This document shows, piece after piece, positions 28,119 through 39,501 of a stretch of DNA of 64,000 bases (within the stretch, counting starts at the first letter, position 1; every line of letters begins with the position of its first letter). The notes below the pieces were generated by a model that saw nothing but the letters and a program-made list of their open reading frames with translations, did not search any database and had not been told where the DNA came from. The translations under genes and the position numbers were made by a program. The DNA lies in contig JBAGRP010000001.1 of assembly GCA_036924855.1 (NCBI GenBank), positions 3,720,001 through 3,784,000 on the forward strand, written 5' to 3'. This DNA comes from Nitrobacteraceae bacterium AZCC 2146 (GTDB lineage Bacteria; Pseudomonadota; Alphaproteobacteria; Rhizobiales; Xanthobacteraceae).

Positions 28119-28937
28119 GTGAAGCACATCACACTGGCCGCGACCGGCCTCGCCCTGATCGCGCTCTCATCAGCCGCGACTGCCGCAGACATGTCGGTGC
28201 CGTCCCGCGTCTACACCAAGGCGCCGGTGCTGGTGGACCCTGGCTATAACTGGACCGGCTTCTATGCCGGCCTGAACGGCGGCTACAGCTGGGGCCGCAC
28301 AACCGCCACGGTGATACCGACGACGCCCCTGGCGGCCGGGATTGGACATGATGTCGATGGCGCTCTCGGCGGCGGCCAGATCGGCTACAACTGGCAGATC
28401 GACAAGACGTGGGTCCTGGGCCTTGAGGCCGATATCCAGGGCACCGGCGAGCGCGGGCGATCGGCCGACGCACTCGGGCCGATCCGCGCCGGCCGGATCG
28501 GTATCGCGGGAGCCAACACTAGTACCACCGACTTCCCATGGTTTGCGACGTTCCGCGGACGCGTCGGCATTCTCGCCGACCCGAGCCTGTTGCTGTACGG
28601 AACCGGCGGCTTGGCCGTCGGTGAGGTGAAATTCGGAACACAGACAGCCCTCACGGCGCAGTTCTTCGACGGAAACACCCCGATCGGTACACCGATCACG
28701 GCCGTCGGACCCGCACTGTGGGAGAGTCAGACGCGGGTGGGCTGGACGGCCGGCGCGGGCATGGAGAAGAAATTCAGCCCCAACTGGTCGGCCAAACTCG
28801 AATATCTGTATCTCGACTTCGGATCGAAGACCTATTTTGGCGGGACGGCTGACGAAACGCGGGTAAGCTTCCACGACCACGTCTTCCGCGCCGGCTTCAA
28901 CTATGCCTTCAGCCCGGCGGTGGTCGCAAAGTACTGA
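28119..28937 (+). CDS. Outer-membrane beta-barrel protein (Omp25/Omp31-like)
   Basis: A 272-residue outer-membrane protein. Signal peptide residues 1-23 (HITLAATGLALIALSSAATAA), then the YNWTGFYAGLNGGYSWG opening typical of the rhizobial Omp25/Omp31 porin-like family, alternating strands, and an aromatic end. Starts at GTG 28119 with GAGGAG upstream; the longer frame to 27801 lacks support. A strong terminator follows. Surface barrel of unknown specificity. Confidence 0.9.
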   Translation: MKHITLAATGLALIALSSAATAADMSVPSRVYTKAPVLVDPGYNWTGFYAGLNGGYSWGRTTATVIPTTPLAAGIGHDVDGALGGGQIGYNWQIDKTWVLGLEADIQGTGERGRSADALGPIRAGRIGIAGANTSTTDFPWFATFRGRVGILADPSLLLYGTGGLAVGEVKFGTQTALTAQFFDGNTPIGTPITAVGPALWESQTRVGWTAGAGMEKKFSPNWSAKLEYLYLDFGSKTYFGGTADETRVSFHDHVFRAGFNYAFSPAVVAKY

Positions 28938-28957
28938 TTTTCAATACGTTCCCTAGG

Positions 28958-28987
28958 AAAAGCCCGGCCTCGCGCCGGGCTTTTTTT
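28958..28987 (+). terminator. Rho-independent terminator of the porin-like gene
   Basis: AAAAGCCCGGC-CTCGC-GCCGGGCTTTTTTT: a 7-bp GC stem flanked by A and T runs, 20 bases after the stop codon. Textbook form, works on the + strand. Confidence 0.93.
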
Positions 28988-29086
28988 GCTGCGCGCTCGG
29001 AGCCATGGGCGAAATGCAAGACTGTGCCCATCGCGGCAAGGCTCCTCCCAGTCAGCCATGCATTTGCTGCGGGTCAGCACCTAAAC

Positions 29087-29101
29087 ATATCGCATCGATA
29101 T
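29087..29101. promoter_or_regulatory. Candidate MarR operator upstream of marR-emrAB
   Basis: ATATCG-CAT-CGATAT is a perfect dyad in an A/T-rich stretch 41 bases before the marR start, adjoining GCTATACTATAT which could be a -10 region. MarR proteins usually bind such dyads and repress their own operon. Inference from position and symmetry. Confidence 0.5.
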
Positions 29102-29142
29102 AATAAGCAAGCTATACTATATCCCTGACTTACGGAGTGACC

Positions 29143-29634
29143 ATGCCCGGTTCCAATGTCGACTTCCTCTTTGCCCTGTTCGAAACCCAGCGCCTGCTGC
29201 GGCTCTACGCCGAGAAGCAGGCGCGCCGTTTCGGCCTGACCCGCGCCCAATGGGGCGTGCTGGCCAAGCTGGAACGCACCGAGGGCCTGAAACAGGCGGA
29301 AATCGCCGATTTGCTGGAAATTCAGCCGATAACGTTGACGCGGCTGATCGACAAGCTCTGCGACCTCGGCCTGATCGAGCGCCGCAGCGACGACAGCGAT
29401 CGCCGGGTCAATCGCCTCTATCTCACCGAGGCCGCGCGCCCGCTGATGCTGAAGCTCACCGGCCTGCGCAACGAGCTGACGCAGACCGCGTTGGCCGGCC
29501 TCAGCGCCGCCGACACCCATCTGCTGGTCGCCCAGCTCGAGACCGTCAAGAACAACGTCCGCGAGGCGGTCCAGAACCCCGCCCCTGCGCCGACGACGCC
29601 CCCTGCCCTGAAGGAAGAACCGACCTATGGCTGA
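29143..29634 (+). CDS. MarR-family transcriptional regulator
   Basis: A 163-residue winged-helix regulator (start at ATG 29143; GGAG lies 5 bases upstream). The DNA-binding domain is at about residues 50-105 with LEIQPITLTRLIDKLCDLGLIERR and DDSDRRVNRLYLTE. Its last 8 bases overlap the emrA start, so it heads a three-gene operon for drug efflux. Expected to repress the operon until an aromatic or drug ligand binds. Confidence 0.93.
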   Translation: MPGSNVDFLFALFETQRLLRLYAEKQARRFGLTRAQWGVLAKLERTEGLKQAEIADLLEIQPITLTRLIDKLCDLGLIERRSDDSDRRVNRLYLTEAARPLMLKLTGLRNELTQTALAGLSAADTHLLVAQLETVKNNVREAVQNPAPAPTTPPALKEEPTYG

Positions 29635-30769
29635 ACCCGTGCTGAAACTCGCGCCCGACGACGGGTCTTCCGCGGCTGGCACCACACCGCAAGCGGCCCG
29701 TCCCGGTTTTCTGCGGCGGCATCGCCGGACACTGTTGCTGGTAGTACTACCGGCGATCGCGCTGGTCGGCGGCATCGCGTTCTATCTCACCGGCGGCCGC
29801 TACGTGACCACCGACGACGCCTATGTCGGTGCCCAGAAGGTGCTGATCACGCCGGATATTTCCGGCAAGGTCGAAAAGGTCGTGGTGCGCGAGGGCCAGC
29901 ACGTCAAGGAAGGCGACGTGCTGTTCGAGATCGATCCGGTACCGTTCCAGTTCGCCGTGCGACAGGCCAAGGCCAATCTCGACACCGCGAAGACCAATTA
30001 CGACAACCTCGTCAGCAACGTCAAAATCTACGGCCAGATGCAGGACCTGATGCAGCAGGGCGCCGATCTGAAGCAGCGCGACGTCGAACGCAAGTCCTCG
30101 CTTGTGAAGAGCGCAGCGGGCTCGCAGCTCGACCTCGACAATGCCGGGTCATCGCTGGTGACGGCGCGCGCGCAGCTCGAACTGTTGCGCCAGCAACTCG
30201 CCACCTCGAAGAACCAGCTGCTGGGCGATCTCGATCTGCCGCTTGAGCAGTTTCCGCCCTATGCGCAGGCCAAGGCGGCGCTGGACCAGGCGCAGCGCAA
30301 TCTCGACCACACCGTGCTGCGCGCGCCGATGAGCGGCATCGCCACGCAGGTCGACAACATCCAGCTCGGCCGCTTCGTCCCCGCCGGCACGCCTATCCTC
30401 AGCGTAATCGACGACGCCAAACCCTGGGTCGACGCCAACCTGAAGGAATCCGACTTCACCTATATCGCCGTCGGCCAGCCCGTCACCATCGACGTCGATG
30501 CGTTCCCGGACCACGTCTTCAAGGGCACGGTGGGCTCGCTGAGCCCCGGCACCGGCGCGCAATTCGCGATCCTGCCGCCGCAGAACGCCACCGGCAACTT
30601 CGTCAAGGTGGTGCAGCGGGTGCCGGTGCGGATCTATCTCGATACGGCCGACAAGATGGTGCCGAAGCTGAAGGCCGGCATGAGTTCGTTCACCTCGATC
30701 GACACCAACCATCGCCGCTCGCTGGCTGCGCTGTTCGGCCTGTCATCGGCGGCGGCGAAGCAGGACTAA
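29627..30769 (+). CDS. emrA: Membrane fusion protein of an EmrAB-type efflux pump
   Basis: A 380-residue HlyD-family periplasmic adaptor, anchored by one helix at about residues 27-48. Biotinyl-lipoyl-like halves flank an alpha-hairpin: RYVTTDDAYVGAQKVLITP then AQRNLDHTVLRAPMSGIATQV and LKAGMSSFTSID. It links the inner-membrane pump to an outer-membrane channel. Middle gene of the operon; emrB follows 4 bases later. No outer-membrane factor gene is adjacent. Confidence 0.92.
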   Translation: MAEPVLKLAPDDGSSAAGTTPQAARPGFLRRHRRTLLLVVLPAIALVGGIAFYLTGGRYVTTDDAYVGAQKVLITPDISGKVEKVVVREGQHVKEGDVLFEIDPVPFQFAVRQAKANLDTAKTNYDNLVSNVKIYGQMQDLMQQGADLKQRDVERKSSLVKSAAGSQLDLDNAGSSLVTARAQLELLRQQLATSKNQLLGDLDLPLEQFPPYAQAKAALDQAQRNLDHTVLRAPMSGIATQVDNIQLGRFVPAGTPILSVIDDAKPWVDANLKESDFTYIAVGQPVTIDVDAFPDHVFKGTVGSLSPGTGAQFAILPPQNATGNFVKVVQRVPVRIYLDTADKMVPKLKAGMSSFTSIDTNHRRSLAALFGLSSAAAKQD

Positions 30770-30773
30770 ACAT

Positions 30774-32339
30774 ATGAGCACGTCTGCAGCCGCCCCGATC
30801 GCGGTCCCCGGCCTGCGCCGGAACATGGTGACGATCTGCGCCATGACCGCGACCATCATGCAGGCGCTCGACACCACCATCGCCAATGTCGCACTGCCCT
30901 ATATGCAGGGCTCGCTGTCGGCGTCGCAGGACCAGGTCAACTGGGTGCTGACCTCCTACATCGTCGCCGCCGCGATCATGACCGCGCCGGTCGGCTGGAT
31001 CGCCAACCGCTTCGGTCGCAAGAAGATCTTCATCATCTGCTCGGCCGGCTTCACCGTCGCCTCGGTGATGTGCGGGCTCGCACAGGACATCACGCAGATG
31101 GTGCTGTTCCGGCTGCTGCAGGGTGTGTTCGGCGCCGCTTTGGTGCCGCTGTCGCAGGCGGTGATGCTGGACTCCTATGCGCTGCATGAACGCGCCAAGG
31201 CGATGTCGATCTGGGGCATGGGCGTGATGCTGGGGCCGATCATGGGCCCCTCGCTCGGCGCGTGGCTGACCGAGACCTATTCCTGGCACTGGGTGTTCTT
31301 CGTCAACCTGCCGTTCGGCATTGTCACGGTGGCCGGCCTGCTGGTTTTCATGGACGAGACCAAACAGAATCTCGAACTGAAATTCGACTGGTTCGGTTTC
31401 GCCGCCCTCGCCGTCGGCATCGGCTCGATGCAGCTCGCACTCGACCGCGGCGAACAGCTCGGCTGGCTGGAATCCAACGAGATCATCGCCGAATCCATCA
31501 TCGCGATCATCGGTTTCTATTATTTCTTCGCGCATTCCTTCACCACTGCAAAGCCGTTCATCCAGTTCGCGATCTTCAAGGACAAGAATTTCGTCGGTGG
31601 CTGCGTCTTCATGGCGGTCATGGGTCTGGTGCTGTATTCGACCATGGCGCTGTCGTCGCCCTATCTGCAGAACGTGATCGGCTATCCGATCCTGACCGCC
31701 GGCCTGCTGCTGGCGACGCGGGGCTCCGGCACCTTCGTGGCGATGATGCTGGTCGGCCGTTTCATGAAATATGTTGAAGCCCGCACGCTGATCATGTCGG
31801 GCATGGCGCTGATGTCGGTGTCGCTGTTCTTCACATCGCGCTGGACCGACCAGACCGGCGTGTCGGAGATCGTAATCGTCAGCATCGCGCAGGGCTTTGG
31901 GCTCGGCCTGGTGTTCGTGCCGCTGAGCACGGTGGCATTCCTGACGCTGCCCAATCACCTGCGTACCGACGGCACCTCGATGCTGACCCTGCTGCGCAAT
32001 GTCGCCAGCTCGATCGGCATCTCCATCGTGATCGCGCAGCTGACCTCGGGCACGCGGATGGCACACGCCGTACTCGTCGAGCACATCACGCCGTTCAACA
32101 ATGCGCTGCAGATGCCCAATGTCAGCAGCATGCTCGACATGACCACCGATTCCGGCCGGGCGCTGGCCGACGCGATCGTCACCGTGCAGGCGCAGATCAT
32201 CGCCTTCGGGCTGGACTACCAGATGGTGATGCTGGTCACGCTATGCGCGATCCCGCTGGCGCTGATGATCGGCTCGTCGAAAGCGGCGCTGCGCGCGCAG
32301 AGCCAGGCGCCAAGCGATCATGCAGCGGTGATGGAATAG
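30774..32339 (+). CDS. emrB: DHA2-family (EmrB-type) MFS drug:H+ antiporter
   Basis: A 521-residue inner-membrane pump with about 14 hydrophobic segments. Signature motifs: LDTTIANVALPYMQGSL (motif D1), NRFGRKKIF (motif A), and GVMLGPIMGPSLGAWL (motif C). Works with the EmrA adaptor to expel hydrophobic compounds. Followed by a long hairpin shared with the convergent pcaG gene. Confidence 0.94.
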   Translation: MSTSAAAPIAVPGLRRNMVTICAMTATIMQALDTTIANVALPYMQGSLSASQDQVNWVLTSYIVAAAIMTAPVGWIANRFGRKKIFIICSAGFTVASVMCGLAQDITQMVLFRLLQGVFGAALVPLSQAVMLDSYALHERAKAMSIWGMGVMLGPIMGPSLGAWLTETYSWHWVFFVNLPFGIVTVAGLLVFMDETKQNLELKFDWFGFAALAVGIGSMQLALDRGEQLGWLESNEIIAESIIAIIGFYYFFAHSFTTAKPFIQFAIFKDKNFVGGCVFMAVMGLVLYSTMALSSPYLQNVIGYPILTAGLLLATRGSGTFVAMMLVGRFMKYVEARTLIMSGMALMSVSLFFTSRWTDQTGVSEIVIVSIAQGFGLGLVFVPLSTVAFLTLPNHLRTDGTSMLTLLRNVASSIGISIVIAQLTSGTRMAHAVLVEHITPFNNALQMPNVSSMLDMTTDSGRALADAIVTVQAQIIAFGLDYQMVMLVTLCAIPLALMIGSSKAALRAQSQAPSDHAAVME

Positions 32340-32350
32340 GATGGCGCTTC

Positions 32351-32385
32351 CTTAACCTCTCCCCGCAAGGCGGGGAGAGGTTAAG
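32351..32385. terminator. Bidirectional hairpin between emrB and pcaG
   Basis: CTTAACCTCTCCCCG - CAAGG - CGGGGAGAGGTTAAG, a perfect 15-bp stem between two convergent stops 12 and 3 bases away. Long enough to stop read-through from both sides. Confidence 0.75.
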
Positions 32386-32388
32386 ACC

Positions 32389-32973
32389 TCACACGTCGAA
32401 GAACACCGTTTCGTTGTCGCCCTGCAAATGGATATCGAAGCGGTAGACATTGCTGCCAGCCACACGCTTGGCGATCAGGGTGGCGCGACGGTCGGCGGGG
32501 ACCAGGTTCATCACCTCATCGGTGGCGGTCGCAGCTTCGTCGTCGAAATAGATCCGCGTGGTGCTCTGCATGGTCATGCCGCGGCCGAAAATCGACAGCA
32601 GGATATGCGGCGCCTGCGGTTTGCCGTCGGGGCCCGGCACGACGCCGGGCTTGATGGTGTCGAAGGCGAATCCGCCGGTCGTCGAGGTGCCGCAGCGGCC
32701 GAAACCCTTGAAGCTGGCGTTTGGCAGCGCGCGCTTGTCCTGCGGATCGGCGAAGCGGCCCTGCGCGTCGGCCTGCCAGATTTCCAGCATGGCGTCGGGT
32801 ATGACGGCGCCGTCGCCGTCATAGACGACGCCTTCGACGCGAATCCGGTCGCCGGTGACATCTGATGTCACCAGGTTATTGGTGAAGGCGTCGTTCCACG
32901 AATACTTGCCGTTCGGCGTCAGGCCATAGGCGAAGAACGGGCCGACGGTCTGCGAGGGGGTAATTCCGGGCAC
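32389..32973 (-). CDS. pcaG: Protocatechuate 3,4-dioxygenase alpha chain
   Basis: Structural partner of PcaH in ring cleavage of protocatechuate to beta-carboxymuconate. At 194 residues with the intradiol dioxygenase fold (TPSQTVGPFFAYGL at the N-terminus, LEIWQADAQGRF, GGFAFDTIKPG, HILLSIFGRGM). As usual for alpha chains, it lacks the iron ligands. Starts at GTG 32973, overlapping the pcaH stop by one base (TAGTG). Confidence 0.95.
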   Translation of the reverse strand: MPGITPSQTVGPFFAYGLTPNGKYSWNDAFTNNLVTSDVTGDRIRVEGVVYDGDGAVIPDAMLEIWQADAQGRFADPQDKRALPNASFKGFGRCGTSTTGGFAFDTIKPGVVPGPDGKPQAPHILLSIFGRGMTMQSTTRIYFDDEAATATDEVMNLVPADRRATLIAKRVAGSNVYRFDIHLQGDNETVFFDV

Positions 32974-33674
32974 TAGTGTGTCTCCATGGGCGTGGCGTTG
33001 CGTCCGCGCAGCACGATGTTGAAGCGATAGGCCAGTGCCCAGCCCGGCTCGGTGCTGTCGAGATCGAAATCCGACACCATGCGCAGCCGCGCCTTCTCGT
33101 CGGTCACCGAATTGAAGATCGGGTCGAACGGAAACAAGGGATCGTTGGGGAAGTACATCTGCGTCACCAGACGCGAGATGAAGGCGTGGCCAAACACCGA
33201 GAAGTGGATGTGGGCGGGCCGCCAGGCATTGTGATGATTGCCCCAGGGATAGGCGCCGGGCTTCATGGTGATGAACTTGTAGTAGCCCTTGGCGTCGGTG
33301 ACGGCGCGGCCGGCGCCGGTGAAATTCGGATCGAGCGGCGCCGGGTGCTGGTCGACCACATGGACGTAGCGGCCGCAGGCATTGGCCTGCCACAGTTCGA
33401 CCAAGGCGTTCGGCACGCCGCGGCCGTCCTCGTCCTGGACCTGACCGTGGACAATGATGCGTTCACCGATCGGCTCGCCGGCGTGCTGGGTGGTGAGATC
33501 GTGATCCCCGGGCCGCACCGTCTCGTGGCCGTAGACCGGTCCGGTCAGTTCGGACAGCGTCTGCCGCATCAGGATCAGCGGCTTCTGCGGCGCGCGCTTG
33601 ATGGTGCTCTTGTAGCCGGGCGACAGCCGCGGCGCATGGGCGGCATTGCTCTCGACGGGATAGATCAGCGTCAT
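32973..33674 (-). CDS. pcaH: Protocatechuate 3,4-dioxygenase beta chain
   Basis: Iron-bearing chain of the intradiol dioxygenase, 233 residues. Predicted Fe(III) ligands are visible: Tyr in GRYVHV, Tyr in PGAYPWGN and the two His of RPAHIHFS. The start at 33674 (MTLIYPVES) has GAGGA 8 bases upstream; a longer frame crosses the repeat at 33699. Coupled to pcaG. pcaF lies just upstream on the same strand, separated by a palindromic repeat. Confidence 0.96.
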   Translation of the reverse strand: MTLIYPVESNAAHAPRLSPGYKSTIKRAPQKPLILMRQTLSELTGPVYGHETVRPGDHDLTTQHAGEPIGERIIVHGQVQDEDGRGVPNALVELWQANACGRYVHVVDQHPAPLDPNFTGAGRAVTDAKGYYKFITMKPGAYPWGNHHNAWRPAHIHFSVFGHAFISRLVTQMYFPNDPLFPFDPIFNSVTDEKARLRMVSDFDLDSTEPGWALAYRFNIVLRGRNATPMETH

Positions 33675-33698
33675 GTTGGTGTTCCTCAGTGTTTCCTC

Positions 33699-33786
33699 GT
33701 CATTGCGAGGAGCGAAGCGACGCGGCAATCCAGAAGGCCGCAAAGGGGGACTGGATTGCTTTGTCGCAAGTGCTCCTCGCAATGAC
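33699..33786. repeat. Dispersed palindromic repeat, family A copy 2
   Basis: GTCATTGCGAGG ... CTCGCAATGAC with inner arms GGCAATCCAG and CTGGATTGC. It lies between pcaF and pcaH, within what would otherwise be a continuous transcription unit. Confidence 0.9.
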
Positions 33787-33794
33787 GGTCGTTG

Positions 33795-35003
<1,209 letters not shown>

Positions 35004-35239
35004 TGATTTTCTCCCTGAATGCCGCCATCCGCGTTGGATCGCCGGAAATTGGAAGTGTTTTAAGAAGACCGGCGCAACAGGTCAATTGAAGGCTTGCCGG
35101 GAGTTCCGCGTTCCCGGGAGAGCCGATATGCGGCAATGGTTGACCTGTCAACCAGCCCGACCTGACGATGGGGAAAACCGCGGGTTTCGTGGCCGGGCGC
35201 ATAGGAATGGACGGTAAAAATTTGCTAGCGTCCGCCGCC

Positions 35240-37969
35240 ATGACGATCCAGCAGACCATCCCCGCCCCGCCCGAGCCCGCCGTCGCCACGGAGGACATCA
35301 CGCGCGTGTCGCCGATGATGGAACAGTACCTCGAAATCAAGGCCGCCAATCCCGGCCTGCTGCTGTTCTACCGGATGGGCGATTTCTACGAATTGTTCTT
35401 CGAGGACGCCGAGATCGCCTCGCGCGCGCTCGGCATCGTGCTGACCAAGCGCGGCCGCTACCAGGGCGCCGACATCCCGATGTGCGGCGTGCCGGTGGAG
35501 CGCTCCGACGATTACCTGCACCGGCTGATCGCGCTCGGCAACCGCGTCGCGGTCTGCGAGCAGATGGAGAATCCGGCCGAGGCCCGCAAGCGCGGCAACA
35601 AGAGCGTGGTGCGCCGCGACGTGGTGCGGCTGGTGACGCCGGGCACGCTGACCGAAGACACCCTGCTCGACGCCAAGACCAACAATTACCTGCTGGCGAT
35701 CGCCCGCGCCCGCGGCTCGGCCGGCACCGACCGTATAGGGCTGGCCTGGATCGACATCTCCACCGCGGAATTCATCGTCACCGAATGCAGCGTTGCTGAG
35801 CTCGGCGCGACCCTGGCGCGGATCAATCCCAACGAAGTGATCGTCACCGACGCGCTGTACAGCGATCCCGATCTGGGTCCGCTGTTGCGTGAATTGCCGG
35901 CGGTGACGCCGCTGACCCGCGACGTGTTCGACGGCGCCACCGCGGAACGGCGGCTGTGCGATTACTTCGCCGTCGCCACCATGGACGGCCTCAGCGCGAT
36001 GACGCGACTGGAAGCCACGGCTGCTGCCGCCAGCGTCACCTATATCGACCGCACGCAAGTGGGCAAACGCGTCCCGCTGTCGCCGCCGACGCGGGAAGCC
36101 GCCGGCACCACCATGGCGATCGATCCCGCTACCCGCGCCAATCTCGAACTGACGCGAACGCTGGCGGGCGAGCGCCGGGGGTCGCTGCTCGACGCCATCG
36201 ACTGCACCGTCACCGCCGCGGGCTCGCGTCTTCTTGCCCAGCGGCTCGCTGCACCGCTCACCGACGCCGCCGCGATCGGACGCCGGCTTGACGCCATCGC
36301 CACCTTCGTCGCCGACAGCGCGGTGCGCGATGACATCCGCGCCGCCTTGCGCGCCGCGCCGGACATGTCGCGGGCGCTGGCGCGCTTGTCGGTCGGACGT
36401 AGCGGACCACGCGACCTCGCCGGCCTCCGCGATGGCGTGCTCGCCGCCGACAAGGTGCTGGCGCGGCTCGGCTTAGTCGACAACCTGCCGCAGGATATCG
36501 CGGCCGCGATGGATGCGCTACGCCGCCCCTCGCGCGATCTCGCGCGCGAGTTCGAGCGTGCGCTCGCCGAAGACCTGCCGCTGATGAAGCGCGACGGCGG
36601 TTTTGTCCGCGAAGGCTATGAGGCCGCGCTCGACGAGACCCGCAATCTGCGCGACGCCTCGCGCCTCGTGGTCGCCGCGATGCAGGCGCGCTACGCCGAC
36701 GATACCGGCGTCAAGGGTCTCAAGATCCGCCACAACAATGTGCTCGGCTATTTCGTCGAGGTGACGGCGCAGCACGGCGACAAGCTGATGACGCCGCCGC
36801 TGAACGCGACCTTCATCCATCGCCAGACCCTGGCCGGGCAGACCCGCTTCACGACAGCCGAACTCGGCGAGATCGAAGCCAAGATCGCCAATGCCGGCGA
36901 TCGCGCGCTTGGGCTGGAGCTGGAAATCTTCGAACGGCTCTCGGTGATGGTCGCCGAGGCCTCCGACGACCTGCGCGCCGCCGCGCATGCCTTTGCACTG
37001 CTCGATGTCGCCACCGCACTGGCCAAGCTTGCGGTCGACGACAACTATGTGCGGCCGGAAGTCGATACTTCGCTCGGCTTCTCCATTGAAGGCGGCCGGC
37101 ATCCCGTGGTCGAACAGGCGCTGAAGCGTGACGGCCAGCCATTCATCGCCAACGCCTGCGACCTGTCACCGGGACCGGCGCAAAAATCCGGTCAGATCTG
37201 GCTGATCACCGGCCCCAACATGGCGGGCAAATCGACGTTCCTGCGGCAGAACGCCCTGATCGCGCTGCTGGCGCAGATCGGCAGCTTCGTGCCGGCCACC
37301 CGCGCCCGCATCGGCATCGTCGATCGGCTGTTCTCCCGCGTCGGCGCCGCCGACGATCTGGCGCGTGGCCGCTCCACCTTCATGGTGGAGATGGTGGAAA
37401 CCGCAGTGATCCTCAACCAGGCCAGCGAGCGCGCGCTGGTGATCCTCGACGAGATCGGCAGGGGCACCGCGACCTTCGATGGCCTGTCGATCGCCTGGGC
37501 GGCAATCGAGCATCTGCATGAGAGCAATCGCTGCCGTTCGCTGTTCGCGACGCATTATCATGAGCTGACCGCGCTCTCCGCCAAACTGCCGCGGCTGTTC
37601 AACGCCACCGTGCGCGTGAAAGAGTGGCACGGCGACGTGGTGTTCCTGCACGAGGTGCTGCCGGGCTCGGCGGATCGCTCCTACGGCATTCAGGTCGCCA
37701 AGCTCGCCGGTCTTCCGCCCGCGGTGATCGCACGCGCGAAGTCGGTGCTGGCCAAACTGGAAGCGCAGGACCGCGGCCAGACCGCCAAGGCGCTGGCCGA
37801 CGACCTGCCATTGTTTGCTGTGCCCTCGCGTGCGGCGGCCGAGGTCGCTCTGCCCACCGAAGCCGAGCAGCTGATCGCGGCGCTGACGGCGATCCATCCG
37901 GACGAATTGTCGCCACGCGAGGCACTGGAAGCGCTGTATGCGCTGAAGGCGAAATTGCCGAAGGGCTGA
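35240..37969 (+). CDS. mutS: DNA mismatch repair protein MutS
   Basis: Recognises mismatches and starts repair with MutL. At 909 residues all parts are present: mismatch-reading [15 protein letters not shown] near residue 47 (the F-x-E mismatch clamp), core and clamp domains, Walker [11 protein letters not shown] and Walker [17 protein letters not shown] in the C-terminal ATPase. I start at MTIQQTIPA because homologues I recall begin that way; starts at 35168 or 35207 are in frame but unsupported. Confidence 0.97.
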   Translation: MTIQQTIPAPPEPAVATEDITRVSPMMEQYLEIKAANPGLLLFYRMGDFYELFFEDAEIASRALGIVLTKRGRYQGADIPMCGVPVERSDDYLHRLIALGNRVAVCEQMENPAEARKRGNKSVVRRDVVRLVTPGTLTEDTLLDAKTNNYLLAIARARGSAGTDRIGLAWIDISTAEFIVTECSVAELGATLARINPNEVIVTDALYSDPDLGPLLRELPAVTPLTRDVFDGATAERRLCDYFAVATMDGLSAMTRLEATAAAASVTYIDRTQVGKRVPLSPPTREAAGTTMAIDPATRANLELTRTLAGERRGSLLDAIDCTVTAAGSRLLAQRLAAPLTDAAAIGRRLDAIATFVADSAVRDDIRAALRAAPDMSRALARLSVGRSGPRDLAGLRDGVLAADKVLARLGLVDNLPQDIAAAMDALRRPSRDLAREFERALAEDLPLMKRDGGFVREGYEAALDETRNLRDASRLVVAAMQARYADDTGVKGLKIRHNNVLGYFVEVTAQHGDKLMTPPLNATFIHRQTLAGQTRFTTAELGEIEAKIANAGDRALGLELEIFERLSVMVAEASDDLRAAAHAFALLDVATALAKLAVDDNYVRPEVDTSLGFSIEGGRHPVVEQALKRDGQPFIANACDLSPGPAQKSGQIWLITGPNMAGKSTFLRQNALIALLAQIGSFVPATRARIGIVDRLFSRVGAADDLARGRSTFMVEMVETAVILNQASERALVILDEIGRGTATFDGLSIAWAAIEHLHESNRCRSLFATHYHELTALSAKLPRLFNATVRVKEWHGDVVFLHEVLPGSADRSYGIQVAKLAGLPPAVIARAKSVLAKLEAQDRGQTAKALADDLPLFAVPSRAAAEVALPTEAEQLIAALTAIHPDELSPREALEALYALKAKLPKG

Positions 37970-37987
37970 GCTGCGTCCTCGATCCTC

Positions 37988-38072
37988 GTCATTGCGAGGA
38001 GCCTTTGCGACGAAGCAATCCAGTCTTCTTTCACTTGTTGCCTCTGGATTGCTTCGCTTCGCTCGCAATGAC
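37988..38072. repeat. Dispersed palindromic repeat, family A copy 3
   Basis: GTCATTGCGAGG ... CTCGCAATGAC with inner arms GCAATCCAG and CTGGATTGC. Between mutS and the convergent membrane protein gene, where it may end both transcripts. Confidence 0.9.
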
Positions 38073-38085
38073 GGAGAAACCTTCG

Positions 38086-38880
38086 TTACCGCGCGATCCG
38101 CCGTCGCCCCCACGACCACAGGCCGAGATTCCACGCGACGCAGGTCGCCAGCGCGAGGCTCAGTGAAATTGCCGAGCCGAGACGCGTGGCGGCCAGATGC
38201 AGCACCACAATCGACAGGCCGAAGCCCATCAGGCCCCAGCCGCCATTGGCGATGACCGCAGCGGTCGGCACGCCGCCGATGCGCGGGTGCAGCGCCAATA
38301 TCAGGCTGGTCAGCACCACCGGATACAGCGCGAGGATGCCGCTGCCGGTGGGGCCGATCGTGGTAGAGAGCGTCACCACGGTGGCAGTCAGCGTTGACAC
38401 CAGCGCAGCGCGCAGCGGGATATCGTACCAGCGGCGGGTGATGAGCGGCATCTTCGCGTGGCGAAACCGTGCCATCAGCGGCAGGCAGATGCCGAAGGCT
38501 ACGGCATTGGCCATGATGCCGCCGATCAAGGACCACTCGAACTGCCGCACCAGCCACGCGCAGCCGAACCAGACCAGCACCGCGGCGCCGAGACTCACAA
38601 TCACGTTGTGGCGTTGCGCCAGCAGCACATAGGTCAGGCCGAGAAATATCGTGGCGGCATTGATCGGCAGGCTGGCCAGCGCGCCCTGTGCGATAAACGC
38701 GGCATCGTGATCGAGCGCCAGGAAGACGTAGGACGGCCCGGCCGAGATCGGCAGCGTGGCCACCAGCGCGCCGATCACCGGGCCGGACCGTTCCGTAATG
38801 ATGGAGGCTGATATCACGAAGGCGGCGGTGATCGCCATGCGCAAAGTGAGCGTCAGGAGGAAGGCAAGTTCGGGGGACAT
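38086..38880 (-). CDS. Polytopic membrane protein of unknown function
   Basis: A 264-residue protein with about seven to eight hydrophobic segments and no named family I recognise. Hints: the N-terminal half contains ERSGPVIGALVATLPISAG, and the C-terminal half has glycine-rich helices (NGGWGLMGFGLSIVVLH). Convergent with mutS. Could be a small transporter; no substrate can be assigned. Confidence 0.75.
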   Translation of the reverse strand: MSPELAFLLTLTLRMAITAAFVISASIITERSGPVIGALVATLPISAGPSYVFLALDHDAAFIAQGALASLPINAATIFLGLTYVLLAQRHNVIVSLGAAVLVWFGCAWLVRQFEWSLIGGIMANAVAFGICLPLMARFRHAKMPLITRRWYDIPLRAALVSTLTATVVTLSTTIGPTGSGILALYPVVLTSLILALHPRIGGVPTAAVIANGGWGLMGFGLSIVVLHLAATRLGSAISLSLALATCVAWNLGLWSWGRRRIAR

Positions 38881-38939
38881 GGCAACCAGACGAGAGAAGG
38901 TGCTTGGCCTTCTCCTTCCTTATGATTCGTCCCGCCTGC

Positions 38940-39449
38940 TTACACCCTGTTGAGCGACACCGAAACCTTCGGGCCGTTCTTGATGGTCTGATAGACCACG
39001 CAATAGCGCTCGGTGAGTTTCAGGAGCAGATCGAGCTTGTCCTGCGGCGCGTCGGTGCCAACGTCGAAACGCAGGCGGATTTCGGCGAAGCCGACGGGAG
39101 CTTCCTTGTCGACGCCGAGCGTACCGCGGAAATCGAGATCGCCCTCGGCGGTCACATTGCCGGACTTCAGCGGGATTTCGACAGCGGTCGCCACCGACTT
39201 CAGCGTGACGCCGGCGCAGGCCACCAGCGCTTCCAGCAGCATGTCGCCGGAGCACAGTTCAAGCCCGGAGCCGCCGGTGGCAGGATGCAGGCCGGCAACC
39301 GAAAGCGCGCGGCCGGTCTCGACCTTGCAGGCGATGCCGTCGCTCTCGATCGAGCCCTTCGCCTTCAAGGTGATGAAGGCGGCCTTCGGATCGGATTTGT
39401 AGCGCTCCTTGATCGGGGCTTGCGTGGCGCGGAGTGCGGCGGCGTCCAT
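38940..39449 (-). CDS. OsmC-family peroxide-reducing protein
   Basis: A 169-residue protein with the OsmC/Ohr fold. Cys in LCSGDMLLEALVACAG at about residue 60 and a second Cys in LTERYCVVYQ at about residue 150 are the redox pair used to reduce organic hydroperoxides. Start at 39449 (MDAAALRATQ) with GGGAGAG upstream. Adjacent to but oriented the same way as the ssu-type transporter; functional link unclear. Confidence 0.88.
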   Translation of the reverse strand: MDAAALRATQAPIKERYKSDPKAAFITLKAKGSIESDGIACKVETGRALSVAGLHPATGGSGLELCSGDMLLEALVACAGVTLKSVATAVEIPLKSGNVTAEGDLDFRGTLGVDKEAPVGFAEIRLRFDVGTDAPQDKLDLLLKLTERYCVVYQTIKNGPKVSVSLNRV

Positions 39450-39501
39450 GTGTCTCTCCCTGTTTTTGTTGACCGCATTTAATGGGGGATGCACGCCGTT
39501 G